In this document: one piece after another, positions 61,949 to 64,000 of the stretch
How the letters are laid out: each line of letters starts with the position of its first letter
Position numbering within the stretch: the stretch's first letter is position 1
NCBI RefSeq assembly: GCF_000165425.1
Contig: NW_001798977.1
Coordinates: 63,216 to 127,215, forward strand
Origin: Paramecium tetraurelia
Lineage: Eukaryota; Ciliophora; Oligohymenophorea; Peniculida; Parameciidae
Direction: 5' to 3'
Length of the DNA stretch: 64,000 bases
Translations under genes and position numbers: made by a program
The notes under the pieces: model-generated
The model's input: the letters and a program-made list of their open reading frames with translations, nothing else
Told to the model about the DNA's origin: nothing
The model's database searches: none

Positions 61949-63250
61949 TCAGGCATTCGAACAAGCTTAGTTACTAGGCCAATCTACTGAATCTATATGA
62001 TTATCTAGATTTCCAACATTGAATTGTACTAACCACTATCTCAGACTCTTTTGAATAGTAAACCCGGATTTTGCTGGGACTTACCATGAACTTGATTGAT
62101 AATATGATGTTTATAAGAAACTAATGTAGATTCTAATGACATACCAATGTTCTAGACAGGCTGGTGCAAAAGAACCTGAGTCTCTGAAGATCGACTTTCT
62201 TCCTGACACTACAGTCTGTATGTTCGTATGCAATTCTTCAATATACTTCCTTTCTTTCTAAGAACAATCTGATAGAGAATTCCCAGAAGCACAGGATATT
62301 TTTAAAAGACCTTCGATACTGGCAGAATCATATAAGGAATTGACAATGAAGATGGGGACATTTACATATCTTGAAATTTGAATTGACAACGTTCATACCT
62401 AAGTAAATATTGAGCATAGAAGCATTTCCAAAGTTCATTTGGATTGCTCTACACACATTCAGTATTTGGATTGCTGACTTCTTGGTTAACCAATTTCAAC
62501 AATTCAAACAATGACAATTTGAACCCTTCAGTTCCATCAAAGGACTTCATATCAATAAAGATTCCAGAATCAGGGACTCCCAATACTTTCACATTCAAAG
62601 GCAAAACACCTCTAAAATAATCTACCCAGTAATATGCCGCCAATCCTCCTGCTGAACACCCTGAGACAATCACTGTGGAACCTCTAACCATTCTTTCATA
62701 GAATTCGTTAATAATGGATCTCACTATTCTATCTCCTCTGAAATACAATTTCTTGCCATTGTAGACTGAAGCATCCTTCCTGTAACCTTAATGACCTAAA
62801 GAAAATTCTCGAAGATTTACCTGTGCCATCACAGTAATTGATGTTGATGATATTCCAATTGTAGAAATCTGGATTGGAAGATTGTGATCTAGAGAAGAAC
62901 CCATCATAAGTGATCTTCGGGTCATTGTATTTCGAGCTCCCCAATTATGTCTCAGATCATAATCTATATAGATCATACCTTTTATAGGCTGAGTTCAACA
63001 ACTACTATTCGTTAAATCCTTGAATCCAACTATTTTGATATATACAGAGTCATACGCTCCTCCAGTAAAATGAAATATGTAATTGTCTGATCCAGATCCG
63101 TACCCTTCAGCAAAATAATAAGACTTAAATATTTAATCGTAGTACTCCTAGCGAACCGTCCAAACACAATGCTTCAGGATCACTCACAAAATAGAGATCT
63201 TGTGCGAATGATGCAACTAAAAGGCAGAGTGTAATCAATGTTAATTTCAT
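61949..63250 (-). CDS. Notum/pectin acetylesterase-like secreted hydrolase, about 376 aa
   Basis: Secreted alpha/beta hydrolase of the PAE/Notum family (carboxylesterases that remove acyl groups; Notum deacylates Wnt, plant members act on pectin). Signal peptide MKLTLITLCLLVASFAQ. Conserved blocks: YYFAEGYGSGSDNYIFHFTG, LGSSKYNDP, YCDGTG, LYFRGDRIV, VSGCSAGGLAAYYW with the nucleophile Ser, IFIVNSLYDS with the Asp, and PACLEHC with the His: a complete triad. Introns of 22, 26, 25, 29 and 24 nt are clear. The stretch between GGAW and QLGSS needs an additional 17-nt plus a 28-nt intron to keep the frame. Ciliates lack Wnt and pectin, so the natural substrate is open. Confidence 0.88.
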
Positions 63251-63300
63251 AAAGAAAATAATTAAATATGTGGCAAATTGTATATTTAATGTACTTTAGA

Positions 63301-63536
63301 TCATCTTAATCTTCTGGCTTCTCTTTCACATTCCATAAGTTCCAATGTGTCACCTTTTCTGACTGGTCCCATTACGTTTCTAATCAATGTTCTTTATTAG
63401 CCAACCAATTGAACCTTAACTTATGTAATTCCACCTCTAGAACCTGCATTCAATATTTATAATTTCTACCTGTTCTTCCAATGATTTCGATAACTGTGGC
63501 TCTTGTACCTTCTACTCTATCCTTAGTTGAATCCAT
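63301..63536 (-). CDS. RPS28: ribosomal protein eS28, 69 aa
   Basis: Component of the 40S subunit near the mRNA exit. ATG 63536, one 26-nt intron, TGA 63303-63301; 70 codons, normal length. The sequence is highly conserved: [40 protein letters not shown] and the universal C-terminus [10 protein letters not shown], here [10 protein letters not shown]. It sits between two other minus-strand genes with gaps of 50 and 97 bases. Confidence 0.97.
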
Positions 63537-63633
63537 AATATGAGCTTATCTAATTTTTTAATTAAATGATTTAAATAATTTCCTTATTTCATACAAATAT
63601 ATACAAATTCCTATCAAAACTAATTAATCCATC

Positions 63634-64000
63634 TCACTTCCCACTCCTATAAGCATTACTTCCACACCCTTTCGATTAAATAAAGCTTATAGAACTGTTC
63701 TATTATCTAAAATCACTTGGATCCGATGTTTCTGCCTTCCTTCTTGCTTCGCATCTTCCTCCTTGTTCAAATTATTATCTCTTATCCTACTTTGTAATTA
63801 CTAATTGATACCTCATAATTAGAACTCTCCTTTTCAATATCCAATTTCTCAATTGATAGTTTGCTTCTCAACTCACTAATAACTATTAGAGTTCCTTCTT
63901 AATTATATCTCTCCAATTCTTTTTGGGATAGCTTATTCTACTCATTTTATTGCTATTATTTTAAGAATGCCAATTTCATCTATTGCAATTATTCAACAAC
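63634..64000 (-). CDS. 3' part of a coiled-coil protein gene (partial)
   Basis: The frame is open to the right edge of the window; one 22-nt intron (ending AAAG), TGA 63636-63634; 114 visible residues. The visible N-terminal part is charged and helical (QKELERYNQEGTLIVISELR, SKLSIEKLDIEKESSNYE), consistent with the end of a coiled coil. The C-terminal 50 residues are polar and basic with two Cys (GRCEARRKAETSDPSDFRQQ; SKGCGSNAYRSGK). The start is beyond the window. Confidence 0.6.

Overview
The window looks like a macronuclear chromosome segment of a ciliate, most probably Paramecium or a close relative. TAA and TAG must be read as glutamine and only TGA as stop. For example, the phosphoglycerate mutase motif RHGESQWN needs Q at a TAA. 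The DNA is roughly 70% A+T, genes are packed with gaps of a few tens to a few hundred bases, and they carry tiny introns, mostly 20-32 nt, usually GTA...TAG and sometimes ending AAG or GAG. I translated with this code and removed introns by hand. For most genes the spliced length came out as an exact multiple of three, which supports the models. With only one stop codon, long open frames occur by chance on both strands, so I relied on motifs, codon texture and splice phase rather than on openness.

Layout. 1-9.4 kb: tail of an unknown gene, a Q/N-rich protein (-), a CK1-type kinase, a small membrane protein, a small protein with a KVTF PP1-docking-like motif, a probable gene relic, a divergent kinase, a small Cys protein (-) and a coiled-coil protein. 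9.5-12.5 kb: phosphoglycerate mutase and an ABCF/GCN20-type ATPase, both (-). 12.9-15.7 kb: a decayed or badly resolved gene, a Myb/SANT-like protein (-) and a helical protein. 15.9-25.8 kb: DMT/EamA transporter, small basic protein, TRAPPC2L-like TRAPP subunit, coiled-coil/WD protein, type I membrane protein and a CaMK-like kinase. 26-31.3 kb: a Rab-like GTPase without a prenylation cysteine (-), a double CHHC zinc finger-coiled coil-RING protein, a TauE/SafE-family membrane protein and an RBR-type E3 ligase. 31.5-37.1 kb: one very large secreted protein (-) with repeated LamG-like modules and acidic tracts.

37.1-38.6 kb holds minus-strand gene remnants. 38.7-49.3 kb: a second TauE/SafE paralogue, a 1227-residue unknown protein, a PP2C phosphatase, an unknown protein (-) and an LRR-coiled-coil-EF-hand protein (-). 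49.5-56.8 kb: proline dehydrogenase, an 84-residue orphan (-), an IQ/MORN protein, a WD40 protein (-), a coiled-coil protein (-), a small plus-strand protein and a B-box-like coiled-coil protein (-). 57-64 kb: a probable pseudogene (-), an 880-residue Arg/Gln-rich tandem-repeat protein, unresolved minus-strand coding, an anchored protein (-), a gene relic, a Notum/pectin-acetylesterase-like enzyme (-), ribosomal protein eS28 (-) and the 3' part of a coiled-coil gene (-).

These genes do not form one pathway. They are a mixed eukaryotic neighbourhood covering glycolysis, translation, membrane traffic, ubiquitin, phosphorylation and proline catabolism. The most notable parts are the CHHC-RING protein, the giant LamG-like surface protein between the two TauE/SafE paralogues, and a recurring class of gene relics interrupted by in-frame TGA. 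I saw no rRNA, tRNA, CRISPR array or recognisable transposon.
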